Source of the DNA: Methylibium sp. Root1272
Lineage (GTDB): Bacteria; Pseudomonadota; Gammaproteobacteria; Burkholderiales; Burkholderiaceae_C
DNA length: 64,000 bases
Direction: 5' to 3'
Assembly (NCBI RefSeq): GCF_001425905.1
Contig: NZ_LMDY01000017.1
Location: 62,945 to 126,944 of the forward strand
Each line of letters begins with the position of its first letter. Position 1 is the first letter of the stretch. The translations under genes were made by a program, and so were the position numbers. Below are positions 17,418 through 29,068 of the stretch, piece by piece. The notes under the pieces are model-generated. The model had not been told where the DNA came from, did no database searches, and saw nothing but the letters and a program-made list of their open reading frames with translations.

Positions 17418-18764
17418 ATGGACCTGAGCAAACGCCTCGTGGTCTGGCTCAGCCTGCTTGCGGCGCTGTGGCTGGGGGTCACGCTGGTCTACACCGCGGT
17501 GGCGCTGCGCTCGGGCATCCAGGACGAGATGCAGGGCGCCCATGCGGTGGTGGAACTGCTGTCGACCGCCGCGGAGGCGAACCTCGGCGACGCGCACAGC
17601 CAGCTCCGGCTGCAGACCCTGCTCGCCGAAGGCCATGCTCGGCACCTGCGCATGCGCTGGGCCGATGAGCCGAGTCGGGACACGCTGGAGCAGGTGTCAC
17701 TGCTCCACGACTACGCGCGCCGACTGGTGCCCGCGGGAAAGCCCGTGCCCCAGCACCGCATCGCGATCGGCCCGCGCACGCTGGTCGTCGAGCCGGCGCC
17801 CGACAGCGAGATCGACGAGGTGCTGGGCGACGTGCTCCCGCTCCTGCTACTGCTGGTCGTGGCGGGCGGCGCGATGTTGATCGGTGTCTGGTGGATCGTG
17901 CGCCAGGCGCTGGCGCCGGCCAGCGTGCTGTGCGCCGGGCTGACCCGCCTGCAGGCCGGCCAGCAGGCACCCGGCTTCCCGACCCTGAGGCTGCGCGAGT
18001 ACGCGGCCATCGCGCGGGGCATCGAGCAACTCGCTGCTGGACTCGCGAACGCGCGCGGCGAGCAGAGCCGGCTCGCCCAGCGACTGATCGAAGTGCAGGA
18101 GCGCGAGCGTCGCGAGCTGGCGCGCGACCTGCACGACGAGTTCGGCCAGCACCTGACCGCGATGTCGGCCACGGCCTCGCTGCTGCAGCGCCATGCCGCG
18201 CGGCTCGATCCGGCGGAGCTTGCGCACTGCGCCGGCCAGATGGCCGCTTCGCTGGGCTGTATCCGACTGCAATTGCGCACGCTGCTGAGCCGGCTGCGGC
18301 CGCATGGGCTCGAGGCCGAGGGCCTGGCGCAGGAGCTGGCGGGCCTGGTCGATCGAGCGCGGGCCCATCACGCAGCGGTGGCGATCCGGATCGATATCGC
18401 CGTGCCGCTGCCGGCGTTGAGCGAGGATGCGGCGCTGGCGCTGTACCGCAGCCTGCAGGAAGCCTTGACGAACGCCTATCGGCACAGCGACGCCAGCGAA
18501 GTGCAGGTCCGAATCGATGTGCCGGCCGCGCAGCGTGTGCGGATGCGGGTGATCGACGATGGCTGCGGCCGCGCCGGTGCGCTGCCGCGCGGTGGCCTTG
18601 GCCTGCTCGGCATGCGCGAACGCCTGGCCATGGTGGGTGGCGGATTGCGGTTGGTCGACAACGCCGGTCCCGGCCTGTGCGTCGAAGTCTGGGTGCCGGT
18701 GCCGGCCGCTCCCGTCACCGAGCCACTCAAGGGAGAAATGCTTGATACACGTCTTGCTGCTTGA
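17418..18764 (+). CDS. Sensor histidine kinase, NarL/PedS type (HisKA_3)
   Basis: This is a 448-residue inner-membrane kinase. There is one transmembrane helix at about residues 8-31, a periplasmic domain of about 110 residues, a second helix at about 137-160, a linker of about 65 residues, and the transmitter. His239 in ARDLHDEFGQHL is the phosphorylation site. The N box EALTNAYRHS and glycine box DDGCGRAG…GGLGLLGM are intact. The start follows GAAGGAGA; an upstream in-frame ATG has no such site. It is adjacent to a LuxR-type regulator and a PQQ dehydrogenase, as with PedS2/PedR2 and ExaD/ExaE in Pseudomonas. The signal sensed is unknown. Confidence 0.9.
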   Translation: MDLSKRLVVWLSLLAALWLGVTLVYTAVALRSGIQDEMQGAHAVVELLSTAAEANLGDAHSQLRLQTLLAEGHARHLRMRWADEPSRDTLEQVSLLHDYARRLVPAGKPVPQHRIAIGPRTLVVEPAPDSEIDEVLGDVLPLLLLLVVAGGAMLIGVWWIVRQALAPASVLCAGLTRLQAGQQAPGFPTLRLREYAAIARGIEQLAAGLANARGEQSRLAQRLIEVQERERRELARDLHDEFGQHLTAMSATASLLQRHAARLDPAELAHCAGQMAASLGCIRLQLRTLLSRLRPHGLEAEGLAQELAGLVDRARAHHAAVAIRIDIAVPLPALSEDAALALYRSLQEALTNAYRHSDASEVQVRIDVPAAQRVRMRVIDDGCGRAGALPRGGLGLLGMRERLAMVGGGLRLVDNAGPGLCVEVWVPVPAAPVTEPLKGEMLDTRLAA

Positions 18765-19374
18765 CGATCACGCGGTGGTGCGGGCAGGGTACCGGCAGCT
18801 CATCGATGCCGAGCCCGACATGTGCGTGGTCGCGGCCTGCGCCACCTCGGCACAGGCCTGCGAGCAACTGCGCCTGCAGCAGGTCGATGTCGCCGTCGTC
18901 GACCTGAGCCTGAAGGATGACAGTGGCCTGCAGGCTATCCAGCGGTTGCGCGCCCGGCTGGCCTCGCTGCGGGTCCTGGTATTCACGATGCATGCCCAGC
19001 AGAGCTATGCACTGCAGGCCCTGCGCGCCGGTGCGCTGGGCTATCTGACCAAGGACTCCGACCCTCAGGCGATGCTGGATGCGGTACGCCAGGTCGCTCA
19101 AGGCCGTCGGGTGTTTTCCAGCGACCTGATCGAGGCGATGCTCGATCCCCTGGAAGTGGAGCGCGGCGGGCCGCTGCGGCAGCTCACGCCGCGCGAGTTC
19201 GACGTGTTGCGGCTGGCCGCTCAGGGACTGGCAACGCGTGCGATCGCCGAGGCCATGCACCTAGGCGACAAGACGGTGCTCAACTACATGTCGCTGATCC
19301 GGCAGAAGCTGGGCGCGGCGAACGACCTGCAGTTGCTTCGGCTGGCGGCGCAGAACGGCCTCGTGGAACTCTGA
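18742..19374 (+). CDS. LuxR/NarL-family response regulator
   Basis: This is a 210-residue regulator: a receiver domain at about residues 1-118, with DD near the N-terminus, Asp54 as phospho-acceptor in VVDLSL and the conserved Lys in YLTKDSD. A C-terminal LuxR helix-turn-helix starts LTPREFDVLRLAAQGLATRA. I chose the TTG at 18742, which has AAGGGAGAA immediately upstream and overlaps the kinase gene by 23 bases. No ATG exists at a suitable place in this frame. It is the partner of the adjacent kinase and probably controls the dehydrogenase genes around it. Confidence 0.9.
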   Translation: MIHVLLLDDHAVVRAGYRQLIDAEPDMCVVAACATSAQACEQLRLQQVDVAVVDLSLKDDSGLQAIQRLRARLASLRVLVFTMHAQQSYALQALRAGALGYLTKDSDPQAMLDAVRQVAQGRRVFSSDLIEAMLDPLEVERGGPLRQLTPREFDVLRLAAQGLATRAIAEAMHLGDKTVLNYMSLIRQKLGAANDLQLLRLAAQNGLVEL

Positions 19375-19408
19375 TCGCGCGTGAGCCCGCAGGTGAGTCC
19401 GGCCGCGG

Positions 19409-21538
<2,130 letters not shown>

Positions 21539-21699
21539 CGTGTCTCCTCGGGGCTGTCGGCCCTCTCGGGCGGCCGGCAGCCGCCCCTGCTGTCTATCCG
21601 TCGGCGTCGAGCGGCGTTAGTGCCTGTCATCGCGGCCTGGAACGTCCCCTGTCACCGTGCCTGCCTTGCCCTGAGACACATCAGTGGGGAGCGCCAGTA

Positions 21700-21716
21700 T
21701 GCTCCAGCGTGGAGCA
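21700..21716. promoter_or_regulatory. Perfect palindrome, likely upstream activator site
   Basis: TGCTCCA-GCG-TGGAGCA has seven-base arms with a 3-base centre. It is centred 63 bases upstream of the -24 GG of the PedF promoter, a normal place for an enhancer-binding protein. An extra GGAGC half site precedes it at 21688-21692. The adjacent divergent AcoR-like gene is the obvious binder. Confidence 0.65.
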
Positions 21717-21769
21717 AACGGACGGTGTGAACCCGCCAGGAGGAGGGGTTCGAGACAGATCTGTGGCGC

Positions 21770-21785
21770 TGGCACATCACTTGCA
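21770..21785 (+). promoter_or_regulatory. Sigma-54 promoter of the PedF-like cytochrome operon
   Basis: TGGCACATCACTTGCA fits the -24/-12 consensus with GG at 21771-21772 and GC at 21783-21784. It is 36 bases before the ATG and downstream of a perfect palindromic site, which together make the best-supported promoter in the window. Confidence 0.85.
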
Positions 21786-21821
21786 CCCTCGAACTGTCCC
21801 TCAGATTTGGAGCACCTTTCC

Positions 21822-22295
21822 ATGAACTTTCGTACCCAGTGCCTGCGCCATGTCATCGCGCTGAGCCTGATTGCCGGCGCCGCAGGCGCCTACGCCCACG
21901 GGGACGTCACGCCGCAAGCGGTCGATACCAAGGCGCTTCCGGCGCTCGGCGACACCTGGCGCGCCGAGAATCCGTATCGCAAGAACGACGAGGCCATCAA
22001 GATCGGCACCTCGGCCTACAACCAGAACTGTGCCCGCTGCCACGGCCTGGAAGCCATTTCCGGCGGGATCGCTCCCGACCTGCGCAAGCTCGACGGCGAA
22101 TGCGCCACGCTGAAGGACGACAAGAAGAAGGTCGCCTGCGTGAAGGAGATGGACGAGTACTTCGCGACCACGGTGCGGCACGGTCGCACCCGTAACGGCG
22201 CCGTCTACATGCCGCCGTTCGAGGGTGTGATGCAGCAGGAAGCCGTCTGGGCCATCAAGAGCTACCTCGAAACCCGCCGCGAGAAGCCGCTGTGA
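21822..22295 (+). CDS. pedF: Cytochrome c-550, PedF-like
   Basis: This is a 157-residue periplasmic monohaem cytochrome c. A signal peptide ends near AYA-HG. The haem motif is Cys70-Ala-Arg-Cys73-His74, followed by GLEAISGGIAPDLRKLD. YMPPFEG supplies a likely Met ligand, and QEAVWAIKSYLETRRE forms the C-terminal helix. These segments are strongly conserved in PedF, the electron acceptor of PQQ ethanol dehydrogenases. The gene is transcribed from a sigma-54 promoter and overlaps the next gene by GTGA. It is a paralogue of the cytochrome at 14176. Confidence 0.93.
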   Translation: MNFRTQCLRHVIALSLIAGAAGAYAHGDVTPQAVDTKALPALGDTWRAENPYRKNDEAIKIGTSAYNQNCARCHGLEAISGGIAPDLRKLDGECATLKDDKKKVACVKEMDEYFATTVRHGRTRNGAVYMPPFEGVMQQEAVWAIKSYLETRREKPL

Positions 22296-23122
22296 TCTCC
22301 CGTCGTCGGCTGCTGGGCGCCGCCGCGGCGCTGGCGCCTCTTTCCTCTGCGCTCCGTGCCGAGGAGAGCGCGCTGGAGCGCGTGCGGCGCAGCGGGCGGC
22401 TGGTGGTGGCGGTCTACCAGGACATGCCGCCGTTCAACCTGAACGGCCAGGGTGTCGACGTCGATCTGGCCGCGGTGCTGGCCGACAGCGTCGGCGTGCC
22501 GCTCAGCCTGTTGCCGATCCCGGCCGGTGAGAGCGTCGGCGACGACCTGCGCAACGCCGTCTGGCGCGGCCACTACCTCGGCTGGGGACCGGCCGACGTG
22601 ATGCTGCATGTGCCGATGGACCGGCCGCTGATCGAGGCCAATCCGCAGGTCGAGGTGTTCGGTGCCTACTACCGCGAGACGGTCATGCTGGCCTGGGACA
22701 GCGAGCGCGGTCCGGCACCCGAGGCCATCGAGGCGCTGCGCGGGCAGAAGATCGCGGTGGCGGGTGTCTCCCTGCCGGGCTACCTGCTGGCCAGTGCCGA
22801 CTCCGGTGCCCTCCGCGACACGCTCAGCACGCAGCACGCCGACGGCGTGGCAGCGGCCAGGACGCTGCTGGCCGGCGACGTCGTGGCCGCGGCCGGGCTG
22901 GCCTCCGAGTTGGAGGCGGCGCTCGCCGGCAAGCCGCGCTACAAGATCGTGCCGCTGCCGCCGATCCCGCGGGCGCCGCGCAACGGCTGGGTGGTCGGCT
23001 GCGCGGTGAAGCGCGGCGCGACCGATCTGGCGCAGGTGATGCAGCGCCGCCTGATCGACCTCAACAACGGCCCGGGCCTGCGCGAACTCTTCCAGCGCCA
23101 CAACGTGGTCTGGCGCGGCTGA
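22292..23122 (+). CDS. Quinoprotein-associated periplasmic substrate-binding protein (PedG-like)
   Basis: This is a 276-residue member of the family of solute-binding proteins found beside PQQ dehydrogenases. The N-terminus SRRRLLGAAAALA looks like a Tat signal. The mature part begins RVRRSGRLVVAVYQDMPPFN, the usual opening of family 3 binding proteins. No ABC permease or ATPase is nearby, which suggests a role other than transport. The start is a GTG overlapping the pedF stop (GTGA), so it is translated together with the cytochrome. The ligand is unknown. Confidence 0.88.
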   Translation: MISRRRLLGAAAALAPLSSALRAEESALERVRRSGRLVVAVYQDMPPFNLNGQGVDVDLAAVLADSVGVPLSLLPIPAGESVGDDLRNAVWRGHYLGWGPADVMLHVPMDRPLIEANPQVEVFGAYYRETVMLAWDSERGPAPEAIEALRGQKIAVAGVSLPGYLLASADSGALRDTLSTQHADGVAAARTLLAGDVVAAAGLASELEAALAGKPRYKIVPLPPIPRAPRNGWVVGCAVKRGATDLAQVMQRRLIDLNNGPGLRELFQRHNVVWRG

Positions 23123-23181
23123 CTCCCGCGGCGCTGCCGCTCGCGCTCGTTCTGCGCCGACACCGGCGCCTTCCTTCTTCT

Positions 23182-23730
23182 TCAATAGCTGCGGCCCTTG
23201 CGGTATTGCGCATGGGCGCGCCGCGCCAGCGGGCTCACGGCGGCGATCGCCGCCTGCGAGGCACCGGCGTGCGCATGGCAGACCGCGAGGCCGAGCGCGT
23301 CGGCTGCATCCCGGCTCGGCTCGCCGGGCAGCGACAGCAGCCGCGCCACCATGGCCTGCACCTGCTCCTTGCGGGCGTGGCCGTGGCCGACGACGGCCTT
23401 CTTCATCTGCAGCGCCGTGTACTCGGCCACCGCGAGGTCGCCCGACACCAGCGCGGCCAGCGCCGCGCCGCGCGCCTGCCCGAGCAGCAGCGTGGATTGC
23501 GGATTGACGTTGACGAACACGATCTCCACTGCGGCGCAGTCCGGTTGGTAGCGCGCCGCGACCTCGCGCACACCCTCGAAGATGATCTTCAGCCGCCCCG
23601 GCAGGTCGCCGTTCGGCAGCGCATCGGTCCGAATCGTGCCGCTGGCGATGTAGTGCAACCGCGCCCCCTCGCACTCGACCACGCCAAAACCCGTCGTGCG
23701 CAGACCCGGGTCGATGCCGAGGATCCTCAT
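23182..23730 (-). CDS. ruvC: RuvC, Holliday junction resolvase
   Basis: This 182-residue endonuclease cuts Holliday junctions together with RuvAB. The first acidic residue is in [37 protein letters not shown] carries the second, and [14 protein letters not shown] the C-terminal acidic pair. The start is the ATG at 23730, which overlaps the stop of a 49-codon open frame upstream (ATGA). That frame carries a second, 39/43-identical copy of the ruvC 5' end. ruvA and ruvB are not in the window. Confidence 0.94.
   Translation of the reverse strand: MRILGIDPGLRTTGFGVVECEGARLHYIASGTIRTDALPNGDLPGRLKIIFEGVREVAARYQPDCAAVEIVFVNVNPQSTLLLGQARGAALAALVSGDLAVAEYTALQMKKAVVGHGHARKEQVQAMVARLLSLPGEPSRDAADALGLAVCHAHAGASQAAIAAVSPLARRAHAQYRKGRSY
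23684..23726 (-). repeat. ruvC 5'-end duplication, unit within ruvC
   Basis: This 43-base stretch at the start of ruvC is repeated at 23824-23866 with four differences (39/43). Both copies encode [10 protein letters not shown](T/A)TGFG. Confidence 0.85.
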
Positions 23731-23780
23731 GCCGCGCCGCTCCGGACGTGGCCGAGGGTGCAAGGGTTTCGGTGCAGGCT

Positions 23781-23815
23781 CACATCCGCGGGCGGATGTG
23801 AAGCCGCGAAGCGGC
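23781..23815. repeat. Palindromic repeat element (type D) between ruvC and cdsA
   Basis: A perfect hairpin CACATCCGC-GG-GCGGATGTG (23781-23800) is followed directly by GCCGC-GAA-GCGGC (23803-23815). It is flanked by the two copies of the ruvC 5' end. Only one copy was noticed in the window. Confidence 0.65.
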
Positions 23816-23823
23816 GGCCGGAG

Positions 23824-23866
23824 CCAAAACCCGTCGCGCGCAGACCGGGATCGATGCCGAGTATCC
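23824..23866 (-). repeat. ruvC 5'-end duplication, outer unit
   Basis: This 43-base stretch is 39/43 identical to the first codons of ruvC (23684-23726). It lies beyond the palindromic element and just inside the cdsA stop. Confidence 0.85.
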
Positions 23867-23875
23867 GGGTCGCCA

Positions 23876-24850
23876 TCAGAAGCTCAGGTTGAAGTACCAG
23901 CGCACGGAATGGAAGAACACCGGCGCGGCGAAGCACAGCGGCGCCACGCGATCGAGCAGGCCCACCGCACCGGTGACCGAGGCGCGGTTGCCCCAGTAGT
24001 GCACGCCGGCGTCGCGCTTGAGCGCCTTCATCACGAACTCGCCCATCGTGCCGCAGGCGCTGGCGATCAGCGCCATCACCATCGCCTGCCCCGGCTTGAA
24101 GGGCGTGATCCAGTACAGCAGGCCGCCGACGAACGCCGCCACCAGCGCGCCGATCAGCCAGGCGCGGTAGCTGAAGCTTCGACTGATGTGGCGCGCCACC
24201 GGACGGCGGCGCAGGCGCCGGCTCGCAGCCTCCTGCGCGATGTGGGCCACCGCGACCACCAGCACCAGGAAGAACACCAGGAAGGCCCCGCGATCCTCGT
24301 GATTCGGAAACTGCAGCAGCAACAGCGCCGGCGTGTGGCTCATGCCGTAGACGCAGACCATGATGCCCCACTGGATCTTCGCGTTGCGCTCGAGAAAGCG
24401 CTCCGGGTCGCCGGCCAGCGCACTCACCACCGGGATCGCCAGGAAGATGTAGACCGGGATGAAGACCGAGAACAGGTCGAAATTTCGGTTGGCCACCAGC
24501 AGGTACTGCAGCGGCAGCACGATGAAGAAGGCCAGGATCAGGCTGCGGTGATCGCTGCGCCGCGTGTGCATCAGCGTGATGTATTCGCGCAGCGCCAGGA
24601 AGCTCAGCACGCCGAACAGCAGCGTCGCCCCCACCGGGCCCGACACCCAGGCGAGCCAGAACACCGAGGCGCCGATCCACAGCGCGCGCAGTTCGCGCTT
24701 GAAGCGTTCGTGCTGGTCGCGGCCCTCGTCGCTGCGCTCGCGCAGCGAGCGCAGCAGCGCTATGGCGCTGACCAGCAGCAGGGCGCCGAACAGCAGCAGG
24801 AACAGCAGGCCGACCTGCTGCGAGACCGTGAGCTGCCTCAAACCACTCAT
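23876..24850 (-). CDS. CdsA-family (phosphatidate cytidylyltransferase-like) membrane protein with altered signature
   Basis: This is a 324-residue polytopic membrane protein of the CdsA family, with about eight hydrophobic segments. The C-terminal signature region reads [18 protein letters not shown] then [13 protein letters not shown]. In the family signature (KR-x4-KD … HGG-x2-DR-x-D), the KD is here HY, HGG is changed, and the last Asp is Ala; only LDR is kept. So it may not have the standard CDP-diacylglycerol synthase activity. It overlaps the upstream acyltransferase gene by ATGA, which makes a two-gene phospholipid-type unit. It is not the usual cdsA of the lpx cluster. Confidence 0.8.
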   Translation of the reverse strand: MSGLRQLTVSQQVGLLFLLLFGALLLVSAIALLRSLRERSDEGRDQHERFKRELRALWIGASVFWLAWVSGPVGATLLFGVLSFLALREYITLMHTRRSDHRSLILAFFIVLPLQYLLVANRNFDLFSVFIPVYIFLAIPVVSALAGDPERFLERNAKIQWGIMVCVYGMSHTPALLLLQFPNHEDRGAFLVFFLVLVVAVAHIAQEAASRRLRRRPVARHISRSFSYRAWLIGALVAAFVGGLLYWITPFKPGQAMVMALIASACGTMGEFVMKALKRDAGVHYWGNRASVTGAVGLLDRVAPLCFAAPVFFHSVRWYFNLSF

Positions 24851-25473
24851 GCCGCGACGGCCTTCAGGTCGACCACGGCGTCGCGCGCGCGGTCGAGGAA
24901 GTCGCGCTTGTCCTCGCCGGGCTGCAGCGGCGCCAGCGGCGCGCCGAAGGTCACCGAGCACAGGATGGGCACCGGCACCACCTCGCCCTTGGGCATCACG
25001 CGCTGCACGTTGTCGATCCACGCGGGGATCAACTGCACCGCGGGGAACTGCTCGGCCAGGTGGTACAGGCCGCTCTTGAAGGCCTGGGGATCGCCCCGGT
25101 TGCTGCGCGTGCCCTCGGGGAAGATCACCAGCGAGTCGCCGCTGCGCAGCGCTTCGACGAGCGGCTCGAGCGGATCCTGGTCGTCCGTGCGCTGGCGCGC
25201 CACGTAGACCGCGTTGAACACCTCGCGCGTGATCCAGTGGCGCAGCGGGCTGGCGGTCCAGTAGTCCTTCGCGGCGATCGGCCGCGTCATGGCGCGCAGA
25301 TCGCGCGGCAGCGCGGCCCAGATCAGCACCCAGTCGAGGTGGCTCTGGTGGTTGGCGAAGTAGATGCGCTGCTCGGCCTTCGGCGGGCAGCCGTACCAAT
25401 GCCCCTGCGCTCCGGTGATGAGCCGGGCCAGGAAGGACAGCAGCAGGCCTACCGAGTCGGCAGCGACGGACAT
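24847..25473 (-). CDS. 1-acyl-glycerol-3-phosphate acyltransferase (PlsC-like)
   Basis: This is a 208-residue member of the glycerophospholipid acyltransferase family, which transfers an acyl chain to a lysophospholipid or related acceptor. The catalytic motif NHQSHLD is at about residues 41-47 and the phosphate-binding FPEGTRS at about 118-124. A hydrophobic N-terminus probably anchors it to the membrane. The gene is directly upstream of, and overlaps, the CdsA-like gene. Such a PlsC/CdsA pair suggests an accessory lipid pathway rather than the main one. Confidence 0.88.
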   Translation of the reverse strand: MSVAADSVGLLLSFLARLITGAQGHWYGCPPKAEQRIYFANHQSHLDWVLIWAALPRDLRAMTRPIAAKDYWTASPLRHWITREVFNAVYVARQRTDDQDPLEPLVEALRSGDSLVIFPEGTRSNRGDPQAFKSGLYHLAEQFPAVQLIPAWIDNVQRVMPKGEVVPVPILCSVTFGAPLAPLQPGEDKRDFLDRARDAVVDLKAVAA

Positions 25474-25524
25474 GACCCTATGCTATTCGGAGCGCTGGCC
25501 GCGGCACACTGCGGCCTCGCGCTC

Positions 25525-27120
25525 TCAGTGTCGGAAGTGCCGCACGCCCGTCAGCACCATCGCGATGCCGCGCTCGTTGGCGGCGGCGATCACCTCGTCG
25601 TCGCGCAGGCTGCCGCCGGGCTGGATGACGCTGCGCGCACCGGCGTCGGCCAGCACGTCAAGGCCGTCGCGGAACGGGAAGAAGGCGTCGCTCGCGACCG
25701 CCGAGCCGGCCAGGCTCAGGTCGGCGTGGCTGGCCTTGATGCTGGCGATGCGCGCGCTGTCGAGCCGGCTCATCTGGCCGGCGCCGACGCCGAGCGTCAT
25801 GCCGTCGCCGCAGAACACGATGGCGTTGCTCTTGACGAACTTGGCCACCTTCCAGGCGAACAGCAGGTCGGCCAGTTGAGCGTCGGTCGGCGCCAGCTTC
25901 GTGACGACCTTCAGGTCCTGCAGGCCGAGCACGTGGTTGTCGGCGCTCTGGATCAGCAGACCCGAGCCGACGCGCTTGACGTCGTGCGAGTTGAGGCCGC
26001 GCGACCAGGCGTCCGGCGCGTCGCGCTGCACGCCGTCGAGCGAGATCTGCAGCACGCGCGTATTGGCCTTCGCGGCGAACACGGCGCGCGCCTCGGCGGT
26101 GTAGCCGGGGGCGATCAGCACCTCGACGAACTGCTTCGCGATGGCCTGCGCCGCCACGCCGTCGACCGGCACGTTGAAGGCGATGATGCCGCCGAACGCG
26201 GAGGTCGGGTCGGTGCGGAAGGCCTTGCCGTAGGCTTCGGCCACGTTGCCGCCGAGCGCCACGCCGCAGGGGTTGGCGTGCTTGACGATCACGCAGGCCG
26301 GCCCGTCGACGGCGGCGTCGAAGCCCTTCACGCACTCCCACGCGGCGTCGGCGTCCGCGATGTTGTTGTACGACAGCTCCTTGCCCTGCAGCTGCACGGC
26401 GCTCACCAGCGAGCCCGGCGCCGGGTACAGGTCGCGGTAGAACGCGGCGCTCTGGTGCGGGTTCTCGCCGTAGCGCAGGTCCTGCAGTTTGACGAAGCGG
26501 CCGTTGCTCTGCGCCGGGAACTCGGCGCGCGTGCCGTCGGGTCGCAGCGCCGACAGGTGGTCGCTGATGGCCGCGTCGTAGTTGCTGATGCGGTTGAAGG
26601 CCGCGACCGCGAGCGCGAAGCGCGTGGCCTCGCTCACCCGGCGGTCCTGTCGCAACTCGGCCAGCACGCCCGCATACTGCGACGCGTCGGTCAGCACCGC
26701 CACGTCCTTCCAGTTCTTCGCGGCCGAACGCACCATCGCCGGCCCGCCGATGTCGATGTTCTCGATCGCGTCCTCCAGCGTGCAGCCGGGCTTCGCGACG
26801 GTGGCCTCGAAGGGGTAGAGGTTCACCACCAGCAGGTCGATCGGTTCGATGCCGTGCGCGGCCAGCGAGGCCATGTGCGCCGGCAGGTCGCGGCGCGCCA
26901 GCAGGCCGCCGTGGATGGCCGGGTGCAGCGTCTTCACACGACCGTCGAGCATCTCGGGGAAGCCGGTGTGGTCGGCCACCTCGGTGACCGGGAGGCCGCT
27001 GTCGGCCAGCAGCTTGGCCGTGCCGCCCGTCGAGAGCAGCTTCACGCCCAGCGCATGCAGCGAGCGGGCGAGTTCGACGATGCCGGTCTTGTCGGAAACG
27101 GAGAGGAGGGCGGTGGCCAT
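25525..27120 (-). CDS. purH: PurH, bifunctional AICAR transformylase/IMP cyclohydrolase
   Basis: This 531-residue enzyme catalyses the last two steps of IMP synthesis. The N-terminal MGS-like cyclohydrolase domain (about residues 1-150) begins [15 protein letters not shown] with STGGTAKLL. The transformylase domain carries the catalytic [11 protein letters not shown]. Its C-terminus ends GVRHFRH, as is typical. The start MATALLS was chosen over a longer open frame running into the fis gene. It lies 47 bases after fis, in the usual betaproteobacterial order dusB-fis-purH. Confidence 0.96.
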   Translation of the reverse strand: MATALLSVSDKTGIVELARSLHALGVKLLSTGGTAKLLADSGLPVTEVADHTGFPEMLDGRVKTLHPAIHGGLLARRDLPAHMASLAAHGIEPIDLLVVNLYPFEATVAKPGCTLEDAIENIDIGGPAMVRSAAKNWKDVAVLTDASQYAGVLAELRQDRRVSEATRFALAVAAFNRISNYDAAISDHLSALRPDGTRAEFPAQSNGRFVKLQDLRYGENPHQSAAFYRDLYPAPGSLVSAVQLQGKELSYNNIADADAAWECVKGFDAAVDGPACVIVKHANPCGVALGGNVAEAYGKAFRTDPTSAFGGIIAFNVPVDGVAAQAIAKQFVEVLIAPGYTAEARAVFAAKANTRVLQISLDGVQRDAPDAWSRGLNSHDVKRVGSGLLIQSADNHVLGLQDLKVVTKLAPTDAQLADLLFAWKVAKFVKSNAIVFCGDGMTLGVGAGQMSRLDSARIASIKASHADLSLAGSAVASDAFFPFRDGLDVLADAGARSVIQPGGSLRDDEVIAAANERGIAMVLTGVRHFRH

Positions 27121-27167
27121 GTCGGTCGTGGATGCGGGGAAGGGACGGAAGGCGGAGCGCGGTGAGC

Positions 27168-27403
27168 TCAGGGCTTGATGAGCTTGTGCTCGAGCAGCTT
27201 GCGCCGCAGGGTGTTGCGGTTGATGCCCAGCCACTCGGCGGCGCGCGACTGGTTGCCTTCGGCGTGCTGCATCACCACGTCGAGCAGCGGCTTCTCGACC
27301 ACCTGCAGCACCATGTCGTAGATGTTGCGCGGCTCGGCGCCGCGCAGGTCCTTGAAGTAGGCATCGAGGCTTTCTCGGATGCACGCGTCGATATGTTTCT
27401 TGG

Positions 27404-27407
<4 letters not shown>
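27168..27407 (-). CDS. fis: Fis family DNA-binding protein
   Basis: This is a 79-residue nucleoid-associated protein. The C-terminal Fis helix-turn-helix [20 protein letters not shown] is at about residues 52-71, preceded by two dimerisation helices. It is shorter than E. coli Fis (98 residues), as is usual for Burkholderiales. It overlaps the dusB end by 4 bases (ATGA), the same dus-fis coupling as in E. coli. Confidence 0.93.
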
Positions 27408-28453
<1,046 letters not shown>

Positions 28454-28560
28454 GGAAGGCGGTGTGCTTAAAAAGAGGGCAGAGTATAGCGGCGCGATCC
28501 GCGCTGGTTTTCCACCGATCGACGGCGTTGCTTGTTGCGCTGCATCGACAATCCACGCCG

Positions 28561-29043
28561 ATGGAGACTTGGCTCGAATCGCTGCTCGCCGTGCTCGCCC
28601 TGCCGAAGTTCGGCCTGAGCACGGTGTTCGTCGTCGCCTTCATTTCGGCCACGCTGCTGCCGTTCGGCTCGGAGCCGGCGGTGTTCGGCCTGGTGAAGCT
28701 CGACCCGCAGCTGTTCTGGCCGGCCGTGCTGGTGGCCACCGCCGGCAACACGCTGGGCGGTGCGGTGACCTGGTGGATGGGCTACGGCGCCGAGCGCGCC
28801 TACGAGCGCGTGAAGCACAAGCCGGCCGAGGCACGCGTGCTGAAGTGGCTCGAGCGCTTCGGCCCCCCGGCCTGCCTGCTGAGCTGGCTGCCGGTGATCG
28901 GAGACCCTCTGTGTGCGGTGGCCGGCTGGCTGCGGCTGCCGTTCTGGCCCTGCGTGCTCTACATGGCGATCGGCAAGTTCGCGCGCTACCTCACGATGAC
29001 GGCGCTGCTGCTGTGGGTGATGCCGGGGCAGTTCCACCCCTGA
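28561..29043 (+). CDS. YqaA/DedA-related inner membrane protein
   Basis: This is a 160-residue membrane protein of the SNARE-associated/DedA superfamily, close to the YqaA branch. It has the segments FISATLLPFGSEPAVFG, GNTLGGAVTWWMGYGAE and, near the C-terminus, KFARYLTMTALLLW. About four hydrophobic helices are visible. DedA-like proteins act in lipid and membrane homeostasis, some as lipid scramblases or flippases; its precise role is not known. It is divergent from dusB, with a 107-base shared promoter region. Confidence 0.8.
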   Translation: METWLESLLAVLALPKFGLSTVFVVAFISATLLPFGSEPAVFGLVKLDPQLFWPAVLVATAGNTLGGAVTWWMGYGAERAYERVKHKPAEARVLKWLERFGPPACLLSWLPVIGDPLCAVAGWLRLPFWPCVLYMAIGKFARYLTMTALLLWVMPGQFHP

Positions 29044-29068
29044 CGACACCCGCGGTCCGACGGCCGCA

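Larger units (their letters stand above)
23727..23876 (-). pseudogene. Truncated ruvC copy fused to a palindromic repeat, bridging cdsA and ruvC
   Basis: This is a 49-codon open frame that starts [18 protein letters not shown], a second ruvC N-terminus. It then runs into a hairpin repeat and stops at TGA overlapping the real ruvC ATG. Its own ATG overlaps the cdsA stop (TGATG). It looks like the original, cdsA-coupled ruvC start, cut off when a repeat element inserted and duplicated the target region. The peptide has no complete domain, but translation through it could deliver ribosomes to ruvC. Confidence 0.6.

Noticed and set aside
23123-23181. Possible terminator between the PedG-like gene and ruvC
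   Set aside because: The region is GC-rich with scattered GCGCC/GGCGC pieces, but no clean stem followed by T residues.
25060-27165. Open frame of about 700 codons antisense to purH and the acyltransferase
   Set aside because: purH is unmistakable; the antisense product is His/Arg/Gln/Val-rich without motifs.
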